NCBI GenBank assembly: GCA_910578235.1
Contig: CAJTPP010000001.1
Coordinates: 45,053 to 63,838, forward strand
Origin: an uncultured Clostridia bacterium
Lineage (GTDB): Bacteria > Bacillota > Clostridia > UBA1381
Direction: 5' to 3'
DNA: 18,786 nt
The notes under the pieces are model-generated. The model did no database searches. It was not told the origin of the DNA and worked only from the letters and a program-made list of their open reading frames with translations. This document shows, in pieces, positions 7,141 to 15,096 of the stretch (position 1 is its first letter; every line of letters starts with the position of its first letter). A program made the position numbers and the translations under genes.

Positions 7141-8979
7141 ATGAAATCTCTTGAAGAATTACGAGCAATAAAAGAAAAAGCTTCGAAGCATGCCTGCCGT
7201 TATCGTGTGCATGTATGCGGAGGTACCGGATGTACTTCTTCCGGCAGCCCGAGGATTATTGAGCGTCTGGAAGCGGAAATAAAAGCAAACGGATTAGAAA
7301 ACGATGTTGAAATTGTCAAGACAGGCTGTTTCGGTTTGTGTGCGTTAGGTCCTATTATGATTATTCATCCGGAAGGAAGCTTCTATTCCATGGTAAAAGA
7401 GGATGATATTCCTGAAATTGTTTCCGAGCATTTGAAAAACGGCAGGCCGGTAAAAAGGCTTCTGTATGAGGAAACGACAAAGACCGACAATATTCTTCCG
7501 CTGGAAGAAACGGATTTTTATAAGAAGCAGCACAGGGTTGCGCTGCGCAACTGCGGTGAAATAAGTCCCGAGCATATTGAAGAATACATAGAAAAAGGTG
7601 GTTATGAGGCTCTGGGCAAAGTTTTGACGTCAATGACTCCTGAGGAGGTTATACAGGTTGTTCTGGACAGCGGACTTAGAGGACGCGGTGGCGCGGGTTT
7701 CCCGACAGGACTGAAGTGGCGTTTTGCAGCCGCTAATAATGCGGATCAGAAATATGTCTGCTGTAATGCGGACGAGGGTGATCCGGGCGCGTTTATGGAT
7801 CGTTCTGTGCTTGAGGGGGATCCGCATGTTGTTCTGGAAGCAATGACAATCGCGGGATATGCGATTGGCGCGTCGCAGGGATATATTTATGTGCGCGCGG
7901 AATATCCCATTGCGGTACAGCGTCTTGAGATTGCCATAAAGCAGTCGAGAGAAATGGGATTGTTGGGCGATGATATATTCGGAACGGGTTTTAAATTTGA
8001 CATTGAGCTTCGTCTTGGAGCTGGTGCGTTTGTATGCGGTGAGGAAACTGCTCTTATGACTTCAATTGAAGGAAACAGAGGCGAACCGAGACCTCGTCCG
8101 CCGTTCCCCGCATTAAAAGGATTGTTTAACAAACCGACTATTTTAAACAATGTTGAGACATATGCGAATATTCCTCAGATTATTGTAAACGGTCCTGAAT
8201 GGTTTGCGGGTATGGGAACAGAAAAGTCAAAGGGAACAAAAGTGTTTGCCCTTGGCGGCAAGATACATAACACGGGACTTGTTGAAATTCCAATGGGCAC
8301 AACGCTTCGTGAAATTGTTGATGAAATCGGCGGCGGAGTTCCGAACGGTAAAAAGTTTAAAGCTGCTCAGACGGGCGGACCTTCCGGCGGATGTATTCCT
8401 GCGGAGCATCTGGATGTGCCGATCGACTATGATAATCTGATTGAAATTGGTTCAATGATGGGTTCCGGCGGGCTTATTGTAATGGATGAGGACACATGTA
8501 TGGTTGACATAGCCAAGTTTTTCCTTGAATTTACAGTTGACGAGTCCTGCGGCAAGTGTACCCCGTGCAGAATTGGCACAAGGCGTATGCTTGAAATTTT
8601 AGATAAGATCACAAAAGGTCAGGCGACAATGGCGGATCTGGATAAATTAGAGGAATTATGCGAGCATCTTCACGCGAACTCTTTATGCGCTCTCGGACAG
8701 ACTGCTCCTAATCCGGTTATTTCCACACTTAGATATTTCAGAGATGAATATATAGCGCATATTGTTGATAAAAAATGTCCCGCGGGAGTGTGTAAGGATC
8801 TTTTGCAGTACAAAATTGATCCTGATAAATGTAAAGGTTGTACACTTTGCGCGAGAACGTGTCCGGCAGACGCAATTATCGGCAGCGTAAAGGAAGCTCA
8901 TATGATTAATCCCGAGAAATGTCTGAAATGCGGCGCTTGTATGGAAAAATGCCGTTTCGGCGCTATTTATAAGGAGTAA
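7141..8979 (+). CDS. hydB: NADH-linked [FeFe] hydrogenase, NuoF-like subunit (HydB)
   Basis: This 612-aa subunit binds FMN and NAD(H) and passes electrons between NADH and the hydrogenase subunit. In bifurcating enzymes it is where the NADH and ferredoxin paths meet. Residues about 20-90 form a thioredoxin-like [2Fe-2S] domain (C26, C31, C63, C67). The NuoF core follows with the FMN/NAD motifs GLRGRGGAGFPTG and CNADEGDPGAFMDRS, then an SLBB region and the [4Fe-4S] site C470, C473, C476, C516. The C-terminus adds a two-cluster ferredoxin (C564-x2-C567-x2-C570-x3-C574 and C594-x2-C597-x2-C600-x3-C604), which plain complex I NuoF lacks. Length is close to known HydB proteins. AAGGAGGAG lies 5 nt before the ATG. 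Confidence 0.96.
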   Translation: MKSLEELRAIKEKASKHACRYRVHVCGGTGCTSSGSPRIIERLEAEIKANGLENDVEIVKTGCFGLCALGPIMIIHPEGSFYSMVKEDDIPEIVSEHLKNGRPVKRLLYEETTKTDNILPLEETDFYKKQHRVALRNCGEISPEHIEEYIEKGGYEALGKVLTSMTPEEVIQVVLDSGLRGRGGAGFPTGLKWRFAAANNADQKYVCCNADEGDPGAFMDRSVLEGDPHVVLEAMTIAGYAIGASQGYIYVRAEYPIAVQRLEIAIKQSREMGLLGDDIFGTGFKFDIELRLGAGAFVCGEETALMTSIEGNRGEPRPRPPFPALKGLFNKPTILNNVETYANIPQIIVNGPEWFAGMGTEKSKGTKVFALGGKIHNTGLVEIPMGTTLREIVDEIGGGVPNGKKFKAAQTGGPSGGCIPAEHLDVPIDYDNLIEIGSMMGSGGLIVMDEDTCMVDIAKFFLEFTVDESCGKCTPCRIGTRRMLEILDKITKGQATMADLDKLEELCEHLHANSLCALGQTAPNPVISTLRYFRDEYIAHIVDKKCPAGVCKDLLQYKIDPDKCKGCTLCARTCPADAIIGSVKEAHMINPEKCLKCGACMEKCRFGAIYKE

Positions 8980-8994
8980 GATAGGAGATATAAT

Positions 8995-10737
8995 ATGGAA
9001 AATATTAGTTTAAAAATAAATGGTATAAATGTCAGCGCTCCGGCAGGTTCTACTATTCTGGAAGCTGCGCGTATAGCCGGAATTAAAATTCCTACTCTCT
9101 GCTTTTTAAAGGAAATTAATGAAATAGGCGCCTGCCGTATGTGTATTGTAGAGGTAAAGGGCGCGAGAAATCTTGTGGCTGCTTGTGTGCATCCAATAAA
9201 CGAGGGTATGGAGGTTCTGACAAACACACCGAAAATTATTGAGTCAAGAAAACGCACGCTGGAACTGATTTTATCGGATCATGAAAAAAAATGTCTTTCA
9301 TGTGTCAGAAACGGAAAATGTGAGCTTCAGGAATTGTGTCAGGAACTTGGTGTTGCAGATGAGGATTATTTCGAGGGGGAGTCCAATCACTATGATTTAG
9401 ACACAAGCGCGGCTCATATGATTCGTGATAATAATAAATGTATTCTTTGCAGAAGATGTTCCGCGGTTTGTGAAAAGGTACAGACAGTAGGAGTAATTGG
9501 GCCGAATAATCGTGGTTTTGACACATTTATAGGCTCTCCGTTTGAGATGGGACTGGGTGACACAAGCTGTGTATCCTGTGGACAGTGTATAGCTGCTTGT
9601 CCAACGGGAGCGTTATATGAAAAGGATTTCACGGACGATGTTTTGGCTGCAATCGCAGACCCGAACAAACATGTACTTGTTCAGACAGCGCCGGCTGTAC
9701 GAGCGGCTCTGGGCGAGGAATTTGGATATCCTATGGGTACGGATGTTGAAGGAAAAATGGCGGCGGCGCTTAGAAGAATTGGCTTTGACAAGGTATTTGA
9801 TACAGATTTCAGCGCGGATCTGACTATTATGGAGGAAGCGCACGAATTTTTAGACCGAGTTCAAAACGGCGGCGTGCTGCCTATTATAACATCATGTTCG
9901 CCCGGATGGGTAAAATACTGCGAGCATTATTATCCGGAACAGCTTGATCACTTATCGAGCTGCAAATCACCTCAACAGATGTTTGGAGCTATTGCGAAGA
10001 CTTATTATGCGGAGAAATTTAATATAGATCCAAAAGATATAGTTTGCGTAAGCGTTATGCCTTGTACGGCAAAGAAATTTGAGCTTGGACGTGATGATGA
10101 GAATGCCGCTGGCGTGCCTGATGTGGATATTTCCATTACAACAAGAGAATTGGCGCGTCTTATAAGAAAAACAGGTATTAATTTCAGAAGCTTGCCGGAT
10201 GAAGATTTTGACGAACCTTTGGGCGAATCAACCGGAGCGGGTGTAATCTTTGGCGCTACAGGCGGCGTTATGGAAGCGGCTCTGCGTACAGCGGTAGAAA
10301 AGCTTACAGGTGAGGAATTGCCGAGCTTAGATTTTAAGGAGGTTCGTGGTACGGATGGAATTAAAGAAGCATCGTACAACGTAGCGGGAATGGATGTAAA
10401 GGTAGCTGTAGCTTCCGGTTTATCCAACGCAAAAGTGATAATGGATAAAATCAGAAATGGTGAAGCAGATTATCATTTTGTAGAGATTATGTGTTGCGAG
10501 GGCGGTTGTGTAAACGGAGGCGGACAGCCTCAGGTTCACGCTGATATTCGTAATTTTGAGGATGTGCGGGCGATACGCGCAAAGGTTCTTTATGATAACG
10601 ACGCAGCTAAAACTATACGTAAATCTCATGAAAATCCGTCTATTAAGCGCGTATATGACGAGTACTTAGGCGAACCTGGCAGTGAGAAGGCTCATCACAT
10701 TCTGCATACCACATATGTGAAAAGAAGTATTAATTAA
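8995..10737 (+). CDS. hydA: [FeFe] hydrogenase catalytic subunit, group A3 type (HydA)
   Basis: This 580-aa protein interconverts protons and H2 at the H-cluster. With HydB and HydC it probably couples this to NADH and ferredoxin together. The N-terminus carries a plant-type [2Fe-2S] cluster (C36, C47, C50, C64), then a His-Cys3 [4Fe-4S] site (H96, C100, C103, C109) and a two-cluster ferredoxin domain (C149, C152, C155, C159; C192, C195, C198, C202). The H domain shows L1 TSCSPGW (299-305), L2 MPCTAKKFE (355-363) and L3 EIMCCEGGCVNGGGQP (about 498-513). L1 has Ser where textbook enzymes have a second Cys, and L3 has an extra Cys (C500). I believe TSCSP occurs in other NADH-linked [FeFe] hydrogenases, so I do not read it as inactivation. 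AGGAGA precedes the ATG by 6 nt. Confidence 0.95.
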   Translation: MENISLKINGINVSAPAGSTILEAARIAGIKIPTLCFLKEINEIGACRMCIVEVKGARNLVAACVHPINEGMEVLTNTPKIIESRKRTLELILSDHEKKCLSCVRNGKCELQELCQELGVADEDYFEGESNHYDLDTSAAHMIRDNNKCILCRRCSAVCEKVQTVGVIGPNNRGFDTFIGSPFEMGLGDTSCVSCGQCIAACPTGALYEKDFTDDVLAAIADPNKHVLVQTAPAVRAALGEEFGYPMGTDVEGKMAAALRRIGFDKVFDTDFSADLTIMEEAHEFLDRVQNGGVLPIITSCSPGWVKYCEHYYPEQLDHLSSCKSPQQMFGAIAKTYYAEKFNIDPKDIVCVSVMPCTAKKFELGRDDENAAGVPDVDISITTRELARLIRKTGINFRSLPDEDFDEPLGESTGAGVIFGATGGVMEAALRTAVEKLTGEELPSLDFKEVRGTDGIKEASYNVAGMDVKVAVASGLSNAKVIMDKIRNGEADYHFVEIMCCEGGCVNGGGQPQVHADIRNFEDVRAIRAKVLYDNDAAKTIRKSHENPSIKRVYDEYLGEPGSEKAHHILHTTYVKRSIN

Positions 10738-10754
10738 AATATAAACAATGACTC

Positions 10755-10831
10755 CGGCGGCTTGCCGTAGATTAATTTAACAGAAACGGCAACCTGTCAG
10801 CGTACAAATACGCAAAGCGGGTTGCTGTTTT
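10755..10831 (+). promoter_or_regulatory. Attenuator-like hairpin set between hydA and hydS
   Basis: Three stems are possible. The first is CGGC/GCCG (10755-10758 with 10764-10767). The second is TTGCCGT (10762-10768) with ACGGCAA (10786-10792), a perfect 7-bp match. The third is AAACGGCAACC (10784-10794) with GGTTGCTGTTT (10820-10830), 11 bp with one G:U, capped by GCGTA/TACGC (10800-10813). The second stem excludes both others, as an antiterminator would. Only about four Ts end the last stem, so termination would be partial. No promoter is evident between hydA and hydS, so read-through here could set the ratio of structural to sensor and maturation genes. Confidence 0.5.
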
Positions 10832-10850
10832 AATCTGGAGGTAGTAAAAA

Positions 10851-12563
10851 GTGAAAGTTATTGATTTTAAGGACGCTAAATGCCGTCATTGTTATAAATG
10901 TGTGCGCAATTGTGCTGTAAAGGCCATTGCGGTTGAAAACGAGCAGGCCCGTATATTGCAGGATCATTGCATTAACTGCGGACACTGTCTGGAAGTGTGT
11001 CCCCAAAATGCTAAAACCTTTGCGAGTGATTTGGAACGCGTGCAGGGTTATTTGAGAAAGGGATTTCAAACGATCATTTCCATCGCACCGTCGTATATGG
11101 GCGTACTGGATTTTGATAAACCGGGGCAGGTGGTGGATGCGCTGGTAAAACTTGGCTTTTCGGAAGTGCGCGAAACTGCTGAGGGCGCTGCAATGGTTAC
11201 AAATGAGTATAAAAAATTGATACGGGAAAAGAAAATGAAAAATATTATTACAACCTGTTGTCCAAGTATGAATGATCTTGTAGAAAAATATTATCCCGGC
11301 TGTGCTCAGTATATGGCGCCAGTTGTTTCTCCCATGATAGCGCACGGACGATATATAAAAAAATTATACGGTAATGATGTGAAGGTGGTTTTTCTGGGTC
11401 CGTGTATTGCGAAAAAGCAGGAGGCGGTTGGCGATGAGCGTATATTTGGCGCAATTGACGCTATATTGACTTTTGAAGAACTTGATGACTGGCTTAAAGA
11501 GGAGCATATTGATATTACCGATTGCGAAGAGAAGCCTTTTGGAAATCCTAATCCTGAGGTTAACCGCCTTTACCCGATTGACGGCGGAGTTATTATGTCG
11601 GTTATGGCGGACGGAGATATGAATTCATATCATAAGGTGCAGCTGGATGGACTGGACAATTGTATGGAATTACTGGAATGCATGCAGAGGGGAGAAATAG
11701 AAAATTGCTTTGTAGAAGCAAACGTATGTGATGGCGGCTGTGTAAAAGGACCAGCTTCCGCAAAATGGAACACTTCATATGTAAAGGCGAAAATAAAAGT
11801 AGAAAAAGACGCCTCACACCAAACAGTCTCCAAGCTGCCTGATATGAACAGCGGAGAACTTGCCAGGTTTTTTGAAAACAGAAGCGTTGAAGAAAAAGTT
11901 CCTACAGAAGAAGAAATTCAAAAAATCCTCAAGGAAACGGGGAAATATTCCCAAAATGATGAATTGAACTGCGGAGCATGCGGTTATCAGACATGCCGAG
12001 AAAAAGCCATAGCGGTATTTAACGAGAAAGCTGAAAACTGTATGTGTTTGCCGTATGCGCTTATGCAGTCAGAATCTATGTCAAATGTTGTTCTTGATGT
12101 GACGCCTGATATCATTTTGGTTGTTGATGCGGATTTGCGTATACGCGAGTGCAACAAGCGAGCGCAGGAATTGCTTGGAGTAGGCAAAGAGGAAGCGCTT
12201 CAAAGATACATATTTGAGTTTATTGTGGCAGATGATATAAAAGACATATTCCGCACGAAACAATCAGTGTATAATGTCAAGGTAAAAATGGATCAGGAAC
12301 AGCTGACTATGCGCAAAACTATGGTGTATATTGAGGATATGGATTATGTGCTTATCACATTTCATGATATTACGCGCGAGGAAAAAATCAAAGAGCAGCA
12401 CTATAACTTTAAGGTAGAGGCAATGGAAATCGCTCAGAAGGTTATTGATAAGCAGATGACAGTAGCGCAGGAAATTGCGGGTTTATTGGGTGAAACGACG
12501 GCGGAAACAAAAGTGACAATGACAAAGTTAAGAGATTCAATTCTTGAGGAAGATGATATATGA
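10851..12563 (+). CDS. hydS: Sensory-type [FeFe] hydrogenase with FeS and PAS domains (HydS-like, group C)
   Basis: This 570-aa soluble protein has a hydrogenase-like H-cluster domain fused to a signalling module and is probably an H2 or redox sensor. An N-terminal two-cluster ferredoxin (C11, C14, C17, C21; C40, C43, C46, C50) leads into an H domain with L1 TTCCPSM (134-140), L2 GPCIAKKQE (183-191) and L3 VCDGGCVKGP (292-301). L3 lacks the GGGQP ending of catalytic enzymes. A further [4Fe-4S] motif (C374, C377, C382, C397 or C399) precedes a PAS domain (about 408-512) and a helical tail. This matches the HydS family, for which sensing was proposed from domain structure. The start is GTG at 10851 with TGGAGGTAG upstream. 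Its last codons overlap the phosphatase start by 4 nt (ATGA), so the two are coupled. Confidence 0.92.
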   Translation: MKVIDFKDAKCRHCYKCVRNCAVKAIAVENEQARILQDHCINCGHCLEVCPQNAKTFASDLERVQGYLRKGFQTIISIAPSYMGVLDFDKPGQVVDALVKLGFSEVRETAEGAAMVTNEYKKLIREKKMKNIITTCCPSMNDLVEKYYPGCAQYMAPVVSPMIAHGRYIKKLYGNDVKVVFLGPCIAKKQEAVGDERIFGAIDAILTFEELDDWLKEEHIDITDCEEKPFGNPNPEVNRLYPIDGGVIMSVMADGDMNSYHKVQLDGLDNCMELLECMQRGEIENCFVEANVCDGGCVKGPASAKWNTSYVKAKIKVEKDASHQTVSKLPDMNSGELARFFENRSVEEKVPTEEEIQKILKETGKYSQNDELNCGACGYQTCREKAIAVFNEKAENCMCLPYALMQSESMSNVVLDVTPDIILVVDADLRIRECNKRAQELLGVGKEEALQRYIFEFIVADDIKDIFRTKQSVYNVKVKMDQEQLTMRKTMVYIEDMDYVLITFHDITREEKIKEQHYNFKVEAMEIAQKVIDKQMTVAQEIAGLLGETTAETKVTMTKLRDSILEEDDI

Positions 12564-13735
12564 GTGTAAGTATTGATGTAGCATGGAAAAGCCTTAATAA
12601 ATATAAGGAAGAATTGTGCGGCGACAAGGTGGAGATTGTTAAAACAGAAAATTCTGATATAGTTATTCTTGCTGACGGTATGGGCAGCGGTGTGAAAGCC
12701 AATATTCTCTCAACTCTTACGTCTAAAATTCTGGCAACAATGATGAGGGAGGGTGCGGCAATAGAGGCATGTGTTGATACAATAGCAAAAACACTTCCGA
12801 TATGTCAGGAACGCAAGGTGGCCTACGCTACTTTTAGCATATTGCAGATTTTTCATAATAAAGAAGCGTATCTTGTAGAGTATGATAATCCAAACTGTGT
12901 TTTTATACGTGATAAACAAATTGTTCAGTATCCATATAAAACCCGTGAAATTGAGGGTAAAAAAATACATGAATATCGTTTTCAGGTAGAAAAGAATGAC
13001 TGCTTTGTTTTAATGAGTGATGGTGTTATATATGCGGGAGCGGGTGAAATTCTTGATTTGCAGGGCTGGACATGGGAAAATATGGCTGACTATACTCTGC
13101 AATGCACAAAGAAAACCTTATCGGCATCGCGTCTGGCATCAATGCTTAGCCAGGCATGCGATGATTTATATATACATAAACCCGGAGATGACACCACGGT
13201 TGCGGTGGCAAGAGTTATTGAGCGCAGAGTGGTGAATTTGTTTACGGGACCTCCCGCAGATAAATCTGATGATGAAAGGCTTATGTATGATTTTATGCAT
13301 ACTGAAGGCAGGAAAGTTGTTTCGGGAGGAACCAGCGCCAATATTGCGGCAAGAGTGCTTCATAAGGAAATAGTAACGGAAACAGACCATACTGATCCTG
13401 ATGTGCCGCCTATGGCTGTCATTGACGGACTGGATTTGGTGACAGAAGGTGTTCTGACACTCGGTAAAACCTTAAAGCTCCTAAAACGCTATAAAAATGA
13501 CGAATTTGACGCGGATTTCTTTGATGAGCTTGACGCAAATAACGGCGCGTCACGTTTGGCAAAGCTGCTTATAGAAGAATGTACGGAGTTGAATTTGTTT
13601 GTGGGAACTGCCATGAATGAAGCGCATCAGCAGTCAGAATTAACATTTGATCTTAGTATGCGTATGAATTTGGTTGAACAGATGAAAACAGTCATGGAGA
13701 AAATAGGAAAAAAAGTAACCGTCAAGTATTATTAA
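12560..13735 (+). CDS. SpoIIE/PP2C-type serine phosphatase with extra C-terminal domain
   Basis: This 391-aa soluble protein has residues about 1-222 matching the SpoIIE-like PP2C phosphatase fold. Metal-binding acidic residues are visible in ILADGMGSG (D39), VLMSDGV (D154) and KPGDDTTVAV (D210, D211). Such enzymes usually dephosphorylate a small STAS-domain partner, which releases a sigma factor or other output. Residues about 224-391 form a second region, with conserved-looking pieces NLFTGPPADKSDD, VSGGTSANIAARVL and AVIDGLDLVTEG, that I do not recognise. There is no membrane segment. The start overlaps the HydS stop (ATGA), so this is probably the output module of the sensor hydrogenase, its PAS domain controlling the phosphatase. 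No anti-sigma or STAS gene is in the window, so the substrate is unknown. Confidence 0.88.
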   Translation: MSVSIDVAWKSLNKYKEELCGDKVEIVKTENSDIVILADGMGSGVKANILSTLTSKILATMMREGAAIEACVDTIAKTLPICQERKVAYATFSILQIFHNKEAYLVEYDNPNCVFIRDKQIVQYPYKTREIEGKKIHEYRFQVEKNDCFVLMSDGVIYAGAGEILDLQGWTWENMADYTLQCTKKTLSASRLASMLSQACDDLYIHKPGDDTTVAVARVIERRVVNLFTGPPADKSDDERLMYDFMHTEGRKVVSGGTSANIAARVLHKEIVTETDHTDPDVPPMAVIDGLDLVTEGVLTLGKTLKLLKRYKNDEFDADFFDELDANNGASRLAKLLIEECTELNLFVGTAMNEAHQQSELTFDLSMRMNLVEQMKTVMEKIGKKVTVKYY

Positions 13736-13756
13736 ATTTATGAAAGGAGAGGAGCT

Positions 13757-14014
13757 ATGAACACAAGAGTTGCGGTTATGAGTATTATTATTGAAAACAG
13801 TGATACGGTTGAACCGCTTAATAAAATATTGCATGAATACGGTCAATATATAATAGGACGAATGGGAATACCATACCATAAGAGAAAAATTAATATAATA
13901 AGCATAGCTATTGACGCTCCGCAGGATACTATTTCCGCTCTGGCCGGAAGAATTGGAAATTTAGCAGGTGTTAGTGTAAAAACAGCTTTATCTGCGGTGA
14001 TGTCAAATGAATGA
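13757..14014 (+). CDS. TM1266-like small regulator of the iron-only hydrogenase system
   Basis: This 85-aa protein resembles the TM1266 family (iron-only hydrogenase system regulator), small ACT/NikR-like-fold proteins found almost only beside [FeFe] hydrogenase maturation genes. The sequence begins RVAVMSIIIENSD and includes YIIGRMGIPY and a glycine-bearing segment GRIGNLAGVSVKTALS, consistent with a ferredoxin-like alpha/beta fold. It has no Cys and no DNA-binding helix that I can point to, so 'regulator' is a family label, not evidence. A strong AAAGGAGAGG lies before the ATG. Its 3' end overlaps hydE by 8 nt, so it is translationally tied to the maturases. Confidence 0.85.
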   Translation: MNTRVAVMSIIIENSDTVEPLNKILHEYGQYIIGRMGIPYHKRKINIISIAIDAPQDTISALAGRIGNLAGVSVKTALSAVMSNE

Positions 14015-15095
14015 AAGATTATATACGCTGATTAGAACACTTGCAGAAAAACATAGTATTTCTATTGATGATTACAGATATATACTTGATAATTATTGCA
14101 TTGAAGCCGCGGATTTGCTGAGAGAACTGGCTGTAAAAGCAAGAAAGAAAATATATGATAACAGTGTATTTGTACGGGGACTCATAGAAATAAGTAATTT
14201 TTGTAAAAATGATTGTTTTTACTGCGGCATAAGAAGAAGCAATAAAAATTGCTCCCGCTATCGTTTGTCATCAGATCAAATTATAGAATGTGCTGAAGAT
14301 GGATATAAACTTGGATTTCGTACTTTTGTTTTACAGGGTGGCGAAGACGCATATTTTACCGATGAAATTTTATGTGATCTTATCACAAAATTAAAAGAAA
14401 AATATTCTGACTGCGCTGTGACGCTGTCGCTTGGCGAACGCGGCAGAGAAAGTTATCTGAGACTATACAATGCCGGCGCGGACAGATATCTGCTGAGACA
14501 TGAAACCGCAATGAAAAATCACTATGAAAAACTTCATCCGAGTGAAATGTCGTTTCAAAATCGTATGAACTGTCTATATACCTTGCGGGATATAGGTTAT
14601 CAGACAGGATGCGGATTTATGGTTGGATCGCCGTTCCAGACAAATGAGGCGTTAGCGCAGGATCTGAAATTTATAGAAACCTTTAAACCGGATATGTGCG
14701 GAATAGGTCCGTTTATACCTCATAATAGCACACCGTTTGCTGCTGAGAAGGTAGGAAGTTTAGAAACAACGTGTTATCTTCTGTCAATAATAAGGCTTAT
14801 CTATCCGTCCGTCCTGCTTCCTTCGACAACAGCGCTCGGTACAATACATCAGCGCGGCAGGGAAGAGGGAATACTGGCGGGTGCCAATGTAGTAATGCCT
14901 AATTTATCGCCGTTTTCTGTGCGCGGTAAATATGAGCTTTATGATAATAAACTTTGTACGGGAGAAGAGTCTGCGCAATGTCTTAACGAGCTTTGTGACA
15001 GGATGCGCGCAATCGGTTATAAAGTTGTGATAGACCGAGGAGATATAAAAAAATCTGAGGGTAAGAGAAATCTGCTCCAAAGAAAGGAAAAATAA
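14007..15095 (+). CDS. hydE: [FeFe] hydrogenase H-cluster radical SAM maturase HydE
   Basis: This 362-aa radical SAM enzyme acts in building the two-iron part of the H-cluster, working on the HydG product before HydF. The radical SAM cluster motif is C66-x3-C70-x2-C73 (NFCKNDCFYCGIRR), followed by the glycine-rich LQGGEDAYF motif (the GGE motif that contacts SAM methionine) and a TIM-barrel. Near the C-terminus NKLCTGEESAQCLNELC gives C-x7-C-x4-C. The optional second cluster site of the Thermotoga enzyme is C-x7-C-x2-C, so that site is probably altered here. It overlaps the TM1266-like gene by 8 nt and ends 1 nt before hydG. The Shine-Dalgarno is weak, which fits translational coupling. Confidence 0.95.
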   Translation: MNERLYTLIRTLAEKHSISIDDYRYILDNYCIEAADLLRELAVKARKKIYDNSVFVRGLIEISNFCKNDCFYCGIRRSNKNCSRYRLSSDQIIECAEDGYKLGFRTFVLQGGEDAYFTDEILCDLITKLKEKYSDCAVTLSLGERGRESYLRLYNAGADRYLLRHETAMKNHYEKLHPSEMSFQNRMNCLYTLRDIGYQTGCGFMVGSPFQTNEALAQDLKFIETFKPDMCGIGPFIPHNSTPFAAEKVGSLETTCYLLSIIRLIYPSVLLPSTTALGTIHQRGREEGILAGANVVMPNLSPFSVRGKYELYDNKLCTGEESAQCLNELCDRMRAIGYKVVIDRGDIKKSEGKRNLLQRKEK

Positions 15096-15096
15096 A

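Noticed and set aside
10738..10850. Independent promoter for hydS
   Set aside because: TTGCCG (10763-10768) has no -10-like sequence 16-18 bp downstream, and no other pair of boxes was convincing, so read-through from hydA is preferred.
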